Origin: Tenacibaculum gallaicum
GTDB lineage: Bacteria > Bacteroidota > Bacteroidia > Flavobacteriales > Flavobacteriaceae
NCBI RefSeq assembly: GCF_003387615.1
Contig: NZ_QUNS01000001.1
Span: forward strand, 598,241-662,240
Length of the DNA stretch: 64,000 nucleotides
Direction: 5' to 3'
Positions 46,237 to 57,111 of this stretch are shown here, in pieces. The position numbers were made by a program, and so were the translations under genes. Within the stretch, counting starts at the first letter, position 1; each line of letters opens with the position of its first letter. The notes under the pieces were generated by a model. The model made no database searches and was not told the DNA's origin. It was given only the letters and a program-made list of their open reading frames with translations.

Positions 46237-46257
46237 ATTTTGCATAAAATTTAACTA

Positions 46258-49200
46258 GTGCATAAACCATCCATTTTTCAAGTATACAATGCTTCTGCGG
46301 GAAGTGGTAAAACATTTACTCTGGTAAAGGAGTATCTGAAAGTTTTATTACAATCCGAAGATATTTTTCGCTTTCAAAAAATATTGGCAATTACATTTAC
46401 CAATAAAGCTGCCGGAGAAATGAAAGAGCGTGTATTAGATAACTTACAAGCTTTTGCAGAAGGAGAAACAAATGATTTGCTAGAGATTATTTTAGAAGAA
46501 ACATTGCTTGATAGAACTGTTGTAAAAGATCGAAGTACAAAAATACTGGATGAAATTCTTCGGAATTATTCTGCTTTTTCAATTACTACTATTGATAGTT
46601 TTACCCATAAAATTATTAAGAGTTTTGCTTATGATTTAGGACTACCACTTAATTTTGAAGTGGAAATGGATGCAGTTTCTTTGTTAAACGAAGCTGTAGA
46701 TGTATTGATTTCTAAAATAGGAAGTGATGAAGCGTTAACTAAATTACTGATTGATTTTTCTTTAGATAAAGCTGATGACGATAAGTCGTGGGATATTTCT
46801 CGTGAACTCAATGAATTTGCTAAAATTTTGCTGAATGAAGATGATACAAAGCACTTTAAAAAACTAGCAGATAAGAAATTAAACGATTTTACTTCACTTA
46901 AAAATAAGTTACAAAAGCATCAAAAGCAAATTGTTGGTCGCTTTAAAGAGTTAGGAGAAGAAGGTTTACAGGTAATTGAAGCAGTACAGTTAGATCATAA
47001 AGATTTTTACCGATCGATGTTGCCAAATCATTTTGTAGCGTTGGCTCAAAACCCAGAAAAAGCAAAGTTTTTTGATCAAAGTAAATTAAGAGAACGAATA
47101 GAAGAGAGTAATTTTTATTCTAAGTCAAAATCAGAAGATGTAAAAACAGCGATTGAAGGTGTTTTACCAGAATTGTTGAGATTGTATACAGAATCAGAAC
47201 AGCTATATCAACAGTTTTCAATGAATAAATTAGCATTGAAAAGCATCATTCCGTTAGCAGTTTTAAACAACATTAATCAAGAATTATCGCATTTAAAAGA
47301 GGAAAATAATTTACGATTAAATGCGGAATTTAATCAGTTAATTTCTGATAATATTAAAGACCAACCAGCACCTTTTATTTACGAGCGAATTGGGCAGCGA
47401 TTTATGCATTATTTTATTGATGAAATGCAAGATACATCAACCTTGCAATGGCAAAATTTAATTCCATTAATTGATAATGCGTTAGCACAAGAAAACAGCA
47501 ACTTATTATTGGTAGGTGATGGAAAGCAAGCAATTTATCGTTGGCGTGGAGGGAAGTCAGAACAATTTATAGGGTTAGGTTCAGCAAAAGATAATCCGTT
47601 TCAAATTCAGAAGGAAATAAAAACCTTAGAAACCAATTTTAGGAGTTATGCTGAGGTAATCAGTTTTAATAATCAGTTTTTTCAACATACAGCAAACTTT
47701 CTTCAAAACGAATCGTACAAACAATTGTTTGTTGAAGGAAATAAACAATTAACAACCACTAAAAAAGGAGGTTTTGTATCACTCTCTTTTCTAGAAAAAG
47801 AAGCAAATAAAGAGGAAGAAAAAAATAAATATCCGAAGAAAATTTTAGAGCTTGTTAAAGAATTAGAAACTAATTTTTCTTTAAATGATATTTGTATTTT
47901 AGTTCGAAAAAAGAAAGACGGAATCGCTGTAGCCAATTATTTATCAGCACATGGAATTGATATCATTTCTTCAGAAACATTATTGTTAGAAAATAGTTCA
48001 AAGGTCAATTTTATATCCAATGTTTTACAAGTAATTCAACACCCAAAAGATAAAGAAACCTGTTTAGAAGTTCTTTATTTTTTACATAATCACTTAAAAG
48101 TTGTAGAAGATAAACACTCGTTTATAGCTAAGTTGATTCATCAACCAAACGAAAAGCTTTTTCAAGAATTAAAAAGCTACGGAACGTCTTTTGAATTATC
48201 GATGTTTCATCAGTTACCATTTTATGAAAAAATAGAAGAAACTATCCGAGGATTCCAATTAATTACTTCTTCGGATGCTTATGTGCAGTTCTTTTTAGAT
48301 GTAGTTTTAGAACAACAACGAAAAGGAACAAGTATTCAAGAGTTTTTAGATTTCTGGTCAGAAAAAAAAGACAAACTAAGTATTGTAGCTCCTGAAAGCG
48401 GAAATGCGGTACAAGTCATGACAATTCACAAGTCAAAAGGGCTAGAGTTTCCTGTAGTTATTTTTCCGTACGATTTAGATGTGTATCGACAAGTGAATCC
48501 GAAAGTTTGGTTAAATGAATTACCAGAAAACTATGATGGCTTCAAAGAGTTATTGGTTCCATTCAATAAAGACTTGAATTATGTAAACGATAGAGGTTTG
48601 GGAATTTATCAACAACAAAGAGAAGAGTTAGAGTTAGATAATTTTAACCTACTATATGTTGCCCTTACTAGAGCAGTTGAGCAATTATATATAGTAACGG
48701 AAAAGAAGATTTCGTCTAAAGGAGAAGAAAATACCAATTTCTACTCTGGGGTATTTATAAATTATTTAAAAAAAATAGATGAATGGAATGATGAGGTTTT
48801 AGAATATTCCTTTGGAAATAAAGAAAGAGTAAGTGTTCGAGAAGAAAAAATATCACAAGTCCAAATACAACAAGGTTTTATATCTACACCTTGGAAAGAA
48901 CATAATATACATATGTTAGCAAGTGCATCAAAATTGTGGGATACTGAACAAGGAAAAGCTATTGAATTTGGTAATTTGATTCATGAAATGATGGCAGAAA
49001 TTATTACAAAAAATGATGTTGAGAAAGTTGTGTATCGTTATGAGCAACAAGGAGTGTTGCCGCAAGAAAAATCATCCGAAGTAATAAAAGACATACAACG
49101 AATTGTAAATCATTCAGAGTTAAAAGAATACTTTTCTGAGGAAGTAAAAGTGTTTAATGAAAGAGAAATAGTAGATGTAGACAATCAAATTATAATTCCA

Positions 49201-49383
49201 GACCGGTTGATTTTTAATCAAAAAAATGAAGTAGTGATTGTTGATTACAAAACAGGGAAACCATCCAAAGCATACCATCAGCAGTTATTAAAGTATGAAC
49301 GAGTATTAAAGTCAATGAACATTGAAGTGTTAAAAAAAATACTAGTATATATTAATGAAGAAATTTTGGTTGAAGAAGTTTAA
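46258..49383 (+). CDS. UvrD-family helicase with C-terminal RecB-like nuclease (AddA-like)
   Basis: A 1041-residue protein starting at GTG 46258. SF1A helicase motifs: NASAGSGKT (Walker A, 11-19), ITFTNKAAGEMK (Ia), YFIDEMQDTS (II), LLVGDGKQAIYRWRGG (III), VMTIHKSKGLEFPVV (V) and LLYVALTRA (VI). The C-terminal PD-(D/E)XK nuclease is visible as FGNLIHEMM and VVIVDYKTGKP with QQLLKY. This is the arrangement of AddA/RecB, which resects double-strand breaks for RecA. An AddB-like partner is not adjacent here (neighbours are a ZIP gene and kbl), so it must lie elsewhere in the genome if present. Confidence 0.92.
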   Translation: MHKPSIFQVYNASAGSGKTFTLVKEYLKVLLQSEDIFRFQKILAITFTNKAAGEMKERVLDNLQAFAEGETNDLLEIILEETLLDRTVVKDRSTKILDEILRNYSAFSITTIDSFTHKIIKSFAYDLGLPLNFEVEMDAVSLLNEAVDVLISKIGSDEALTKLLIDFSLDKADDDKSWDISRELNEFAKILLNEDDTKHFKKLADKKLNDFTSLKNKLQKHQKQIVGRFKELGEEGLQVIEAVQLDHKDFYRSMLPNHFVALAQNPEKAKFFDQSKLRERIEESNFYSKSKSEDVKTAIEGVLPELLRLYTESEQLYQQFSMNKLALKSIIPLAVLNNINQELSHLKEENNLRLNAEFNQLISDNIKDQPAPFIYERIGQRFMHYFIDEMQDTSTLQWQNLIPLIDNALAQENSNLLLVGDGKQAIYRWRGGKSEQFIGLGSAKDNPFQIQKEIKTLETNFRSYAEVISFNNQFFQHTANFLQNESYKQLFVEGNKQLTTTKKGGFVSLSFLEKEANKEEEKNKYPKKILELVKELETNFSLNDICILVRKKKDGIAVANYLSAHGIDIISSETLLLENSSKVNFISNVLQVIQHPKDKETCLEVLYFLHNHLKVVEDKHSFIAKLIHQPNEKLFQELKSYGTSFELSMFHQLPFYEKIEETIRGFQLITSSDAYVQFFLDVVLEQQRKGTSIQEFLDFWSEKKDKLSIVAPESGNAVQVMTIHKSKGLEFPVVIFPYDLDVYRQVNPKVWLNELPENYDGFKELLVPFNKDLNYVNDRGLGIYQQQREELELDNFNLLYVALTRAVEQLYIVTEKKISSKGEENTNFYSGVFINYLKKIDEWNDEVLEYSFGNKERVSVREEKISQVQIQQGFISTPWKEHNIHMLASASKLWDTEQGKAIEFGNLIHEMMAEIITKNDVEKVVYRYEQQGVLPQEKSSEVIKDIQRIVNHSELKEYFSEEVKVFNEREIVDVDNQIIIPDRLIFNQKNEVVIVDYKTGKPSKAYHQQLLKYERVLKSMNIEVLKKILVYINEEILVEEV

Positions 49384-49395
49384 AAACTAACTTTG
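49365..49395 (+). promoter_or_regulatory. Promoter of kbl
   Basis: TTTG (49365-49368), 19-base spacer, TAACTTTG (49388-49395): a full Bacteroidota promoter match. It overlaps the 3' end of the helicase gene and lies 36 bases before the kbl ATG. Confidence 0.65.
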
Positions 49396-49430
49396 ACCTT
49401 TTTATAGCAAACAACTTTCAAACATAAATT

Positions 49431-50624
49431 ATGTACGGAAAAATTAAAGAACAATTAGAACAAGAAATTCAGGATATAAAAGATGCTGGGTTGTATAAAT
49501 CAGAACGTGTTATTACTTCGTCGCAAGATGCAGTTATTAAAATATCTACAGGAGAAGAGGTGATTAACTTTTGTGCCAATAATTATTTAGGATTGTCAAA
49601 TCATCCAGAAGTAATTCAAGCAGCAAAAGACACTTTGGATACGCATGGTTTTGGAATGTCTTCTGTACGCTTTATCTGTGGGACACAAGATATTCATAAA
49701 CAATTAGAGCAAAAGATAGCTGATTTTTATACAACAGAAGATACCATATTATACGCAGCAGCTTTTGATGCAAATGGAGGGGTTTTTGAACCTTTATTAA
49801 CCAAAGAAGATGCTATTATCTCTGATAGTTTAAACCACGCATCTATTATTGATGGAGTTCGTTTGTGTAAAGCAGCACGTTACCGATATAATAATAATGA
49901 CATGACTTCTTTAGAAGAGCAATTAATTGAGGCGAATAAACAAGGTCACCGATTTAAAATTATCGTAACTGATGGAGTTTTTTCTATGGATGGAATCGTA
50001 GCGAAACTAGATGAGATATGTGACTTAGCTGATAAGTACGATGCTATGGTAATGGTTGATGAATGTCATGCTGCTGGATTTATTGGTAAAACAGGAAGAG
50101 GAACAGTAGAGCTTAAAAATGTAATGGATCGTGTTGATATCGTTACAGGAACCTTAGGTAAAGCTCTTGGAGGAGCTATGGGAGGATATACTACAGGAAA
50201 GAAAGAAATTATAGAGATTTTACGCCAACGTTCACGTCCATATTTATTCTCAAACTCATTAGCCCCAGCAATTGTAGGTGCTTCATTAAAAGTATTTGAT
50301 TTATTATCAAATGATACAACATTACGTGATAAATTAGAATGGAATACAAATTATTTCCGTACTGAAATGGAAAAGGCAGGTTTTGATTTAGTTGGAGCTG
50401 ATGCAGCAATAGTACCTGTGATGCTGTACGATGCAAAACTATCTCAAGACATGGCAAATAAATTGTTAGAAGAAGGCATTTATGTAATAGGTTTTTTCTA
50501 CCCAGTTGTACCGAAAGAGCAAGCAAGAATTCGAGTGCAGTTATCTGCAGCTCATGAAAAAGAACATTTAGACAGAGCAATAAAAGCTTTTAGTAAGGTT
50601 GGGAAAGAGCTAAAAGTGATATAA
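49431..50624 (+). CDS. kbl: Glycine C-acetyltransferase (2-amino-3-ketobutyrate CoA ligase)
   Basis: PLP enzyme of the alpha-oxoamine synthase family that converts 2-amino-3-oxobutanoate plus CoA to glycine and acetyl-CoA, completing threonine breakdown. The PLP lysine is K244 in [39 protein letters not shown] and [11 protein letters not shown] are the other conserved blocks. The length of 397 is normal. Threonine dehydrogenase (tdh), its usual partner, is not in the window. Paralogues (serine palmitoyltransferase, KAS, BioF) share the fold, but block for block this matches Kbl. Confidence 0.93.
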   Translation: MYGKIKEQLEQEIQDIKDAGLYKSERVITSSQDAVIKISTGEEVINFCANNYLGLSNHPEVIQAAKDTLDTHGFGMSSVRFICGTQDIHKQLEQKIADFYTTEDTILYAAAFDANGGVFEPLLTKEDAIISDSLNHASIIDGVRLCKAARYRYNNNDMTSLEEQLIEANKQGHRFKIIVTDGVFSMDGIVAKLDEICDLADKYDAMVMVDECHAAGFIGKTGRGTVELKNVMDRVDIVTGTLGKALGGAMGGYTTGKKEIIEILRQRSRPYLFSNSLAPAIVGASLKVFDLLSNDTTLRDKLEWNTNYFRTEMEKAGFDLVGADAAIVPVMLYDAKLSQDMANKLLEEGIYVIGFFYPVVPKEQARIRVQLSAAHEKEHLDRAIKAFSKVGKELKVI

Positions 50625-50673
50625 ATATCTTGTGCAAAAACTTGCATTTATTGTAAGTTTTTGTAGATTTGTT

Positions 50674-50704
50674 TTTGTAAATAAGTTTGAACAACTTACA
50701 TTTG
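50674..50704 (+). promoter_or_regulatory. Promoter of the OmpA-like gene
   Basis: TTTG (50674-50677), 19-base spacer, TACATTTG (50697-50704): a full promoter match 39 bases before the ATG. Confidence 0.75.
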
Positions 50705-50743
50705 CGTAATATATAAACGAACTTTTAATTTAAATTTTTAATA

Positions 50744-52099
50744 ATGAAACAATTAAAATTAGCTGTGATGGCTTTATTTGCGTTTGCCGCAATAAACGTT
50801 AGCGCACAGGATTCAGACAACCCTTGGGCGGTTGGTTTCGGGGTTAACGCAGTAGACGTTAGGATCCCTACGAAATTTGGAGATTATGCTAAAGATTACA
50901 TCGGTACTAGTGACTGGAATATCTTACCATCAATTTCAAGAGTAACTGTAGACAGATACTTAAACGATGGTTTTACATTACAATTAGCAGGATCGTTAAA
51001 TAAAATCGAAACTTTCCGTGAAGAAGATGATATGGATGAGCTTTACTGGGCTATCGACGCTAACGTAAAGTATGACTTAAACAACTTATTTGGTCAAACA
51101 GGATGGTTTGATCCTTATGTATATGTTGGTGGAGGTTATACATCTTTAGCTGACGAAGGAGAAGGAATGTTAAATGCTGGTTTAGGATTTAATACTTGGT
51201 TTAACGATAATTTAGGGTTAAACTTCCAATCTGGAGGAAAGAAAGAATTTGCTGATAAAGTTCAAGATCATTTCCAACACTCAATTGGTTTAGTATTTAA
51301 ATTTGGAGGAAAAGATACTGACGGAGACGGAGTATATGACAAAGATGATGCATGTCCAGAAGTTGCTGGGTTAAAAGAATTCAACGGATGTCCTGATACT
51401 GATGGAGATGGAATCAAAGATTCTGACGATGCATGTCCAGAAGTTGCTGGTTTAGCTGCTTTAAACGGTTGTCCTGATGCTGATGGTGACGGTATTGCTG
51501 ATAAAGATGATGCTTGTCCAACTGAAAAAGGAACTAAAGCTAATAATGGTTGTCCTGATGCTGATGGAGATGGTGTTGTAGATGGAAAAGATAAGTGTCC
51601 TAACACTGCTGGTCCAGCTGCTAATAACGGATGTCCTTGGCCAGATACTGACGGAGACGGAGTATTAGACAAAGACGATAAGTGTCCAAAAGTAGCAGGT
51701 GTAGCATCTAACAACGGATGTCCTGAAGTAGTAATCAAGGAAGAAGCTGTTAAGAAATTAAACGAGTTCGCAAGAGCTATCTACTTTAACTCAGGTAGAA
51801 CTTCATTTAGAAAAGGAGTTACTGGTAAATTAGATTTAATCGCAGGAATTATGAAAGAATACCCTAAAGCTAACTTTAGCATCCAAGGGCATACTGATAG
51901 TTCAGGATCTAACTCTTTAAACCAAAGATTATCTGAAAAAAGAGCAAAAGCTGTTTTAGATTACTTAATCACTAAAGGTGGAGTTGATTCAAAAAGGTTA
52001 ACTTCAGCTGGATTTGGTGAAGACTACCCAATTGCTGATAACAAAACAAGAGCTGGTAGAGCTGAAAACAGACGTGTTGAGATTAAATTAGTAAAGTAA
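50744..52099 (+). CDS. OmpA-family outer-membrane protein with TSP3 repeats
   Basis: A 451-residue envelope protein. Signal peptide 1-21 (FAAINVSAQ), then an N-terminal beta-barrel (about 25-185, [17 protein letters not shown] to [11 protein letters not shown]). Five thrombospondin type 3-like calcium repeats follow ([19 protein letters not shown] and variants, about 190-325), then a C-terminal OmpA peptidoglycan-binding domain ([44 protein letters not shown]). It should anchor the outer membrane to peptidoglycan and is probably abundant, given its strong promoter. The repeats are also near-repeats at DNA level over 51313-51730. Confidence 0.93.
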   Translation: MKQLKLAVMALFAFAAINVSAQDSDNPWAVGFGVNAVDVRIPTKFGDYAKDYIGTSDWNILPSISRVTVDRYLNDGFTLQLAGSLNKIETFREEDDMDELYWAIDANVKYDLNNLFGQTGWFDPYVYVGGGYTSLADEGEGMLNAGLGFNTWFNDNLGLNFQSGGKKEFADKVQDHFQHSIGLVFKFGGKDTDGDGVYDKDDACPEVAGLKEFNGCPDTDGDGIKDSDDACPEVAGLAALNGCPDADGDGIADKDDACPTEKGTKANNGCPDADGDGVVDGKDKCPNTAGPAANNGCPWPDTDGDGVLDKDDKCPKVAGVASNNGCPEVVIKEEAVKKLNEFARAIYFNSGRTSFRKGVTGKLDLIAGIMKEYPKANFSIQGHTDSSGSNSLNQRLSEKRAKAVLDYLITKGGVDSKRLTSAGFGEDYPIADNKTRAGRAENRRVEIKLVK

Positions 52100-52123
52100 T
52101 TTAATTACAATCATAATATCAAT

Positions 52124-52153
52124 AAAGGCCTCACATTTGTGAGGCTTTTTTTT
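52124..52153 (+). terminator. Intrinsic terminator after the OmpA-like gene
   Basis: AAAGGCCTCACA pairs with TGTGAGGCTTT (one bulge) with a 2-base central loop, followed by eight or more T. Confidence 0.88.
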
Positions 52154-52198
52154 ATAGAAAAATACTCCGAAAGGTTTTTTAAATTCCACTAAAAAAAT

Positions 52199-52206
52199 TA
52201 CCTTTG
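52199..52206 (+). promoter_or_regulatory. -7 element for atpD-atpC
   Basis: TACCTTTG matches TAnnTTTG exactly, 62 bases before the atpD ATG. No clear TTTG -33 element is present. Confidence 0.45.
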
Positions 52207-52256
52207 CACCTTGAAAAAATGAGTTAAAACTCATATAGTAAATAAAATAACTTTAA

Positions 52257-53780
<1,524 letters not shown>

Positions 53781-53827
53781 ACCCAGTAATGATATATGAG
53801 AATTTAGAGGTGAGTACTTCTAAAAAA

Positions 53828-53850
53828 CTCAATACTCAATACTCAATACT
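53828..53850 (+). repeat. 7-bp tandem repeat between atpD and atpC
   Basis: CTCAATA is repeated three times plus CT, immediately before atpC. The heptamer is close to the reverse complement of the repeat in leuS at 4351-4378. Confidence 0.7.
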
Positions 53851-53858
53851 ATAAAACT

Positions 53859-54152
53859 ATGTTTTTAGAAATCGTAACACCAGAAGCTATTTTATTCTCA
53901 TCAGAAGTTGATTCTGTAGTAGTACCAGGTGTGAATGGAGAATTCCAAATTTTAAATAATCACGCACCAGTGGTGTCTATTTTAAATGAAGGAAAAGTAA
54001 AAGTACACGTACATACACAAGATCATTTAGTTTTTGATGATTTACATGGAAGCATTGAAAGGTTACCAGAAGATGATAAAGTTTTAACTTTAAAAATTAA
54101 ATCTGGAACTATAGAAATGAAAGATAATAAAACAATTATTCTTGCAGATTAA
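53859..54152 (+). CDS. atpC: ATP synthase F1 subunit epsilon, short form
   Basis: A 97-residue beta-sandwich subunit that joins the gamma subunit to the c-ring. The N-terminal domain is intact (FLEIVTPEAILFSSEVDSVV, then PGVNGEFQILNNHAPVVS). The C-terminal helical hairpin of the E. coli protein (about 138 residues) is absent. That hairpin inhibits ATP hydrolysis, so this synthase should lack epsilon-type inhibition. The short form is common in Bacteroidota as far as I know and is not a local truncation. Second gene of the atpD-atpC unit. Confidence 0.93.
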   Translation: MFLEIVTPEAILFSSEVDSVVVPGVNGEFQILNNHAPVVSILNEGKVKVHVHTQDHLVFDDLHGSIERLPEDDKVLTLKIKSGTIEMKDNKTIILAD

Positions 54153-54177
54153 GACGTTTTAAATTATAAAAATTAAG

Positions 54178-54209
54178 AGCCAAGCAAATATTGTTTGGCT
54201 TTTTTTTAT
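54178..54209 (+). terminator. Intrinsic terminator after atpC
   Basis: AGCCAAGCAA pairs with TTGTTTGGCT (one G-T pair), followed by eight T. Confidence 0.85.
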
Positions 54210-54238
54210 TCAGTAAAGAATACCAGATTGAATTTAAT

Positions 54239-54246
54239 TATCTTTG
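54239..54246 (+). promoter_or_regulatory. -7 element for tatA, very close to the start codon
   Basis: TATCTTTG matches TAnnTTTG exactly and ends only 5 bases before the tatA ATG (54252), so transcription would begin at or next to the start codon. No clear -33 element. Confidence 0.45.
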
Positions 54247-54251
54247 CAGTG

Positions 54252-54533
54252 ATGAATGGAATATTTTTATTTATTGGAGGACCCGAGATTTTTGTAATCT
54301 TGTTAATTGTAGTCATGTTATTTGGAGCAGATAAAATTCCAGAAATAGCAAGAGGGCTAGGAAAAGGTATACGTCAAATTAAAGACGCTACTAATGATAT
54401 TAAAAAAGAGATTAATGATAGTGCAAAAAATCAAGGTATAGATACAGACTTTGTAAGAGATATTAATAAAGAGGTAAACGAAGTAAAAGATAATATTGAC
54501 GATTTTACTGGACCTATAAAAAGAAATCGTTAA
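54252..54533 (+). CDS. tatA: Twin-arginine translocase subunit TatA/E-type
   Basis: Component of the Tat pore that exports folded proteins. From ATG 54252 the protein is 93 residues: a single N-terminal helix with the conserved Glu and Phe-Gly hinge ([33 protein letters not shown]), then an amphipathic helix and a charged tail ([12 protein letters not shown]). A reading from 54195 adds 19 residues that overlap the atpC terminator and the -7 box, so it was rejected. Monocistronic; tatC is not adjacent. Confidence 0.9.
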   Translation: MNGIFLFIGGPEIFVILLIVVMLFGADKIPEIARGLGKGIRQIKDATNDIKKEINDSAKNQGIDTDFVRDINKEVNEVKDNIDDFTGPIKRNR

Positions 54534-54536
54534 ATA

Positions 54537-54575
54537 AAATTGGTATAGTTTATTATAAACTATACCAATTTTATT
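54537..54575. terminator. Bidirectional intrinsic terminator
   Basis: AAATTGGTATAGTTTA pairs perfectly with TAAACTATACCAATTT around TTA, between convergent tatA and the Lrp-family gene. Confidence 0.85.
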
Positions 54576-55024
54576 TTTGTAGTATTTTTTACCTGTTTCA
54601 TTACAAATGAACTTTGAATGTTAGAAATAACTTCTAATTGTGATAATCTTTTTAATACAAAATCTTGGTACTCATTCATATCTTTCAATACAATTTTTAA
54701 CAAGAAGTCATAAACTCCAGCTATATAAGAAACTTCTACAATTTCTTCAATTTTAGACATGTATTTTTCAAATTCTTTAAAAGCACTTTCTTGATGTTTT
54801 ATAAGAGTTACTTGACAATATACAATTAAACTTTTATCAACAGTTTCTAAATTTAATAAAGCAACATATTTATCTATTACTCCATTAACTTCCATTTTTT
54901 TAATGCGTTCATGTGTTGGAGTAATGGATAGGTTTACTTTGGCTGCTAATTGTTTTATTGATTGTTTACAGTCTTTTTGTAATTCTTCTAGTAGCTTTTT
55001 ATCTACATCATCTAATTGGTGCAT
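54560..55024 (-). CDS. Lrp/AsnC-family transcriptional regulator
   Basis: A 154-residue feast/famine regulator. The N-terminal helix-turn-helix (DDVDKKLLEELQKDCKQSIKQLAAKVNLS, recognition helix TPTHERIKKME) is followed by the RAM ligand-binding domain (VYCQVTLIKHQESAFKEF, SYIAGVYDFLLKIVLKDM). Members usually bind an amino acid and act as octamers. It is divergent from the histidine decarboxylase gene (165 bases between starts), so it may respond to histidine or a related amino acid and control that gene. The pairing is inferred from position alone. Confidence 0.9.
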   Translation of the reverse strand: MHQLDDVDKKLLEELQKDCKQSIKQLAAKVNLSITPTHERIKKMEVNGVIDKYVALLNLETVDKSLIVYCQVTLIKHQESAFKEFEKYMSKIEEIVEVSYIAGVYDFLLKIVLKDMNEYQDFVLKRLSQLEVISNIQSSFVMKQVKNTTKIKLV

Positions 55025-55122
55025 GGTAAGTTTTTCTGTTTTAAATTACTTTAGTACTCTATAAAAGTATTTAATACTTTGTATTTAATAAATATAGTTT
55101 ATTTTTCTTTATTTAGTCTTAT

Positions 55123-55155
55123 TTTGTGGTTTTTTATTCTTTAATAATATATTTG
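55123..55155 (+). promoter_or_regulatory. Promoter of the histidine decarboxylase gene
   Basis: TTTG (55123-55126), 21-base spacer, TATATTTG (55148-55155), 34 bases before the ATG. Confidence 0.65.
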
Positions 55156-55189
55156 TTAAGTAATTTAATAACGTTTAAAACAGGGAGAT

Positions 55190-56308
55190 ATGAGTAAAAT
55201 AAAAGAAGTTTATGACAGAATTAGTGAAGCTTCATCTAATTTTTTAGGTTACCCATTAGCAAAAGATTTTAACTATAGTGAGTTTGCCCCTTTTCTAAAT
55301 TTATGTATTAATAATGTAGGGGATCCAGAATCTCCTTCAACCTTATCAATAGATACGAAAGATATAGAAAGAAAAGTTGTTAGTTTCTTTACTGATATCT
55401 TGTCTTCTTCAACTAAAGAGGTATGGGGTTATATTACAAATGGTGGAACAGAAGGTAACCTGTATGGTTTGTATTTAGCAAGAGAAAGTTTTAATAATCC
55501 AGTAGTTTATTATAGTGAATCTACACACTATAGTGTTAAAAAGAATTTACACTTGTTAAACTTAAAAAATATAGTTGTTAGGAGTCAAGAGAATGGAGAA
55601 ATTGATTATAACGATTTAGAAAGCCTTATAACGCTTCATAGAGATAAACCAGCTGTTTTCTTTTTAAATATAGGTACTACCATTACAGAAGCTGTAGATG
55701 ATTTAGATAAAATAAAAGGCATTATTAAAAAGTACGCTATTAAAGATTATTATATTCACTGTGATGCAGCATTTCTAGGATGTATAGCTCCTTTTGTTGA
55801 ACCAAAGCCAAAATTTGATTTTTCAGAAGGAATAGATAGTATCTCTATATCTGGACATAAATTTATCGGTGGACCTATACCTTGTGGAATTGTTTTGGCA
55901 AAAAGGAAACACAGAGATAGAATTGTAAACTCAGTTTCATATGTTGGAACTCTAGATACAACGATAACAGGTTCTAGAAATGGATTAACACCATTACTAT
56001 TATGGTCTTTTATAGAAAAGCACGGGAAAGAAGGTTTAACTATAAGAACAAAAAAGGCTCAAGAGTTAGCAGCATATTCTGAGAAAAGGTTAAAAGAGAT
56101 AGGAGTTAACGCGTGGAGAAATAATGAGGCATTAACGGTAGTTTTAGAAAAACCTTCAGAAGCTTTATGCAAAAAACATCAATTAGCCTCAGAAAATAAC
56201 ATGGCACATATTATATGTGTTCCAGGAATACAAAAAGAACAAATAAATGCTTTTATTAGAGATTACGAAAAAGAATTGTTTGTAGCCGAAAGATTAACAT
56301 ATAACTAA
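55190..56308 (+). CDS. hdc: PLP-dependent histidine decarboxylase
   Basis: A 372-residue group II decarboxylase. The PLP lysine is K224 in SISGHKFIGGP; GYITNGGTEGNLYGLYLAR is the cofactor-phosphate region, ESTHYSVKKN contains the His that stacks on PLP, and YIHCDAAFLG the Asp that binds the ring nitrogen. Length and blocks match bacterial PLP-type histidine decarboxylases (such as those of Morganella and of siderophore clusters), which form histamine. Other amino-acid decarboxylases share the fold, so the substrate is probable, not certain. Divergent from an Lrp regulator; convergent with an O-methyltransferase gene. Confidence 0.82.
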   Translation: MSKIKEVYDRISEASSNFLGYPLAKDFNYSEFAPFLNLCINNVGDPESPSTLSIDTKDIERKVVSFFTDILSSSTKEVWGYITNGGTEGNLYGLYLARESFNNPVVYYSESTHYSVKKNLHLLNLKNIVVRSQENGEIDYNDLESLITLHRDKPAVFFLNIGTTITEAVDDLDKIKGIIKKYAIKDYYIHCDAAFLGCIAPFVEPKPKFDFSEGIDSISISGHKFIGGPIPCGIVLAKRKHRDRIVNSVSYVGTLDTTITGSRNGLTPLLLWSFIEKHGKEGLTIRTKKAQELAAYSEKRLKEIGVNAWRNNEALTVVLEKPSEALCKKHQLASENNMAHIICVPGIQKEQINAFIRDYEKELFVAERLTYN

Positions 56309-56323
56309 GTTTCTATTGTAAAT

Positions 56324-56361
56324 AAACAAAAAGTAAATCCTATGGTTTACTTTTTGTTTTA
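56324..56361. terminator. Bidirectional intrinsic terminator
   Basis: AAACAAAAAGTAAA pairs with TTTACTTTTTGTTT around an 8-base loop, between convergent hdc and the O-methyltransferase gene. Confidence 0.78.
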
Positions 56362-57000
56362 AATAACTCTACTAATAGTTAACCCGTCTCTTATAGGTAG
56401 TAATACGGTTTCTAAGCGATTATCTTCATTTAAAAGTCTATTGTATTCTAAAAGTATTTTAGTATCAATATCTTTAGGGTCTAGCTCTTCAACGACTTTA
56501 CCACTCCATAAGACATTATCAGATAAAATAACGCCACCTTTATTCATTTTTTCAATGATTAAATGGAAGTAATTTACATAATTAGACTTGTCAGCGTCAA
56601 TAAATACTAAATCGAATTTAGAATCAATAGTAGAAATAATATCTAAAGCATTACCAACATATTGGGTTATTTGGTTTTTATATTCAGATTTTTGAAAATA
56701 CTTGTATTGAAGTTCTTCTAACTCTTCATTTTTATCGACAGTATAAAGCATTCCTTCTTTTGATAACCCTTCAGCTAAACATAAAGCAGAGTAGCCTGTA
56801 TAAGTACCAATTTCTAAAATTGATTTAGGTTGAATTAATTTTGAAATCATAGATAAAACTCTTCCTTGAAAAGCTCCGCTTAACATGCGAGGGTTTAATA
56901 CTTTTTGCCAAGTCTCTCTACTTAGTTCTTGTAGTATTTTGGGTTCAGCTTGAGAGTGTTTAACAACATAATTATCTAATTCTTCAGGTAAAAAGTGCAT
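56359..57000 (-). CDS. Class I SAM-dependent O-methyltransferase (caffeoyl-CoA/COMT-like)
   Basis: A 213-residue cytoplasmic enzyme of the O-methyltransferase family 3. SAM motif I is ILEIGTYTGYSALCLAEGL; VFIDADKSNYVNYF holds the metal-binding Asp pair, and GGVILSDNVLWSGKV the third metal ligand region (DN). The family methylates catechol-type hydroxyls with Mg. The substrate is unknown; similar genes are common in flavobacteria without a known pathway. Single gene; a terminator of the preceding anti-sigma operon separates it. Confidence 0.9.
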   Translation of the reverse strand: MHFLPEELDNYVVKHSQAEPKILQELSRETWQKVLNPRMLSGAFQGRVLSMISKLIQPKSILEIGTYTGYSALCLAEGLSKEGMLYTVDKNEELEELQYKYFQKSEYKNQITQYVGNALDIISTIDSKFDLVFIDADKSNYVNYFHLIIEKMNKGGVILSDNVLWSGKVVEELDPKDIDTKILLEYNRLLNEDNRLETVLLPIRDGLTISRVI

Positions 57001-57025
57001 ATAAGTCGTTTTTAGTGTGCAAAAT

Positions 57026-57064
57026 TAAAAAAACGGAATTTATCACTATAATAAATTCCGTTTC
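57026..57064 (-). terminator. Intrinsic terminator of the ECF sigma/anti-sigma operon
   Basis: AAACGGAATTTAT pairs with ATAAATTCCGTTT around CACTATA. A T-run follows only on the minus strand. Confidence 0.85.
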
Positions 57065-57111
57065 AATCTAACAAAAAATCAAAAAATGGTTTTTAAAAAA
57101 ACCAAAATTGT

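Noticed and set aside
50209..50580. 123-codon minus-strand frame over kbl
   Set aside because: Leu/His-rich antisense shadow with no homologue I recognise and no promoter.
51313..51730. Near-repeats in DNA considered as a CRISPR or satellite array
   Set aside because: They are in frame and encode thrombospondin type 3 repeats of about 25-30 residues.
51268..51738. 156-codon repetitive minus-strand frame over the OmpA-like gene
   Set aside because: It is the antisense reading of the thrombospondin type 3 repeats.
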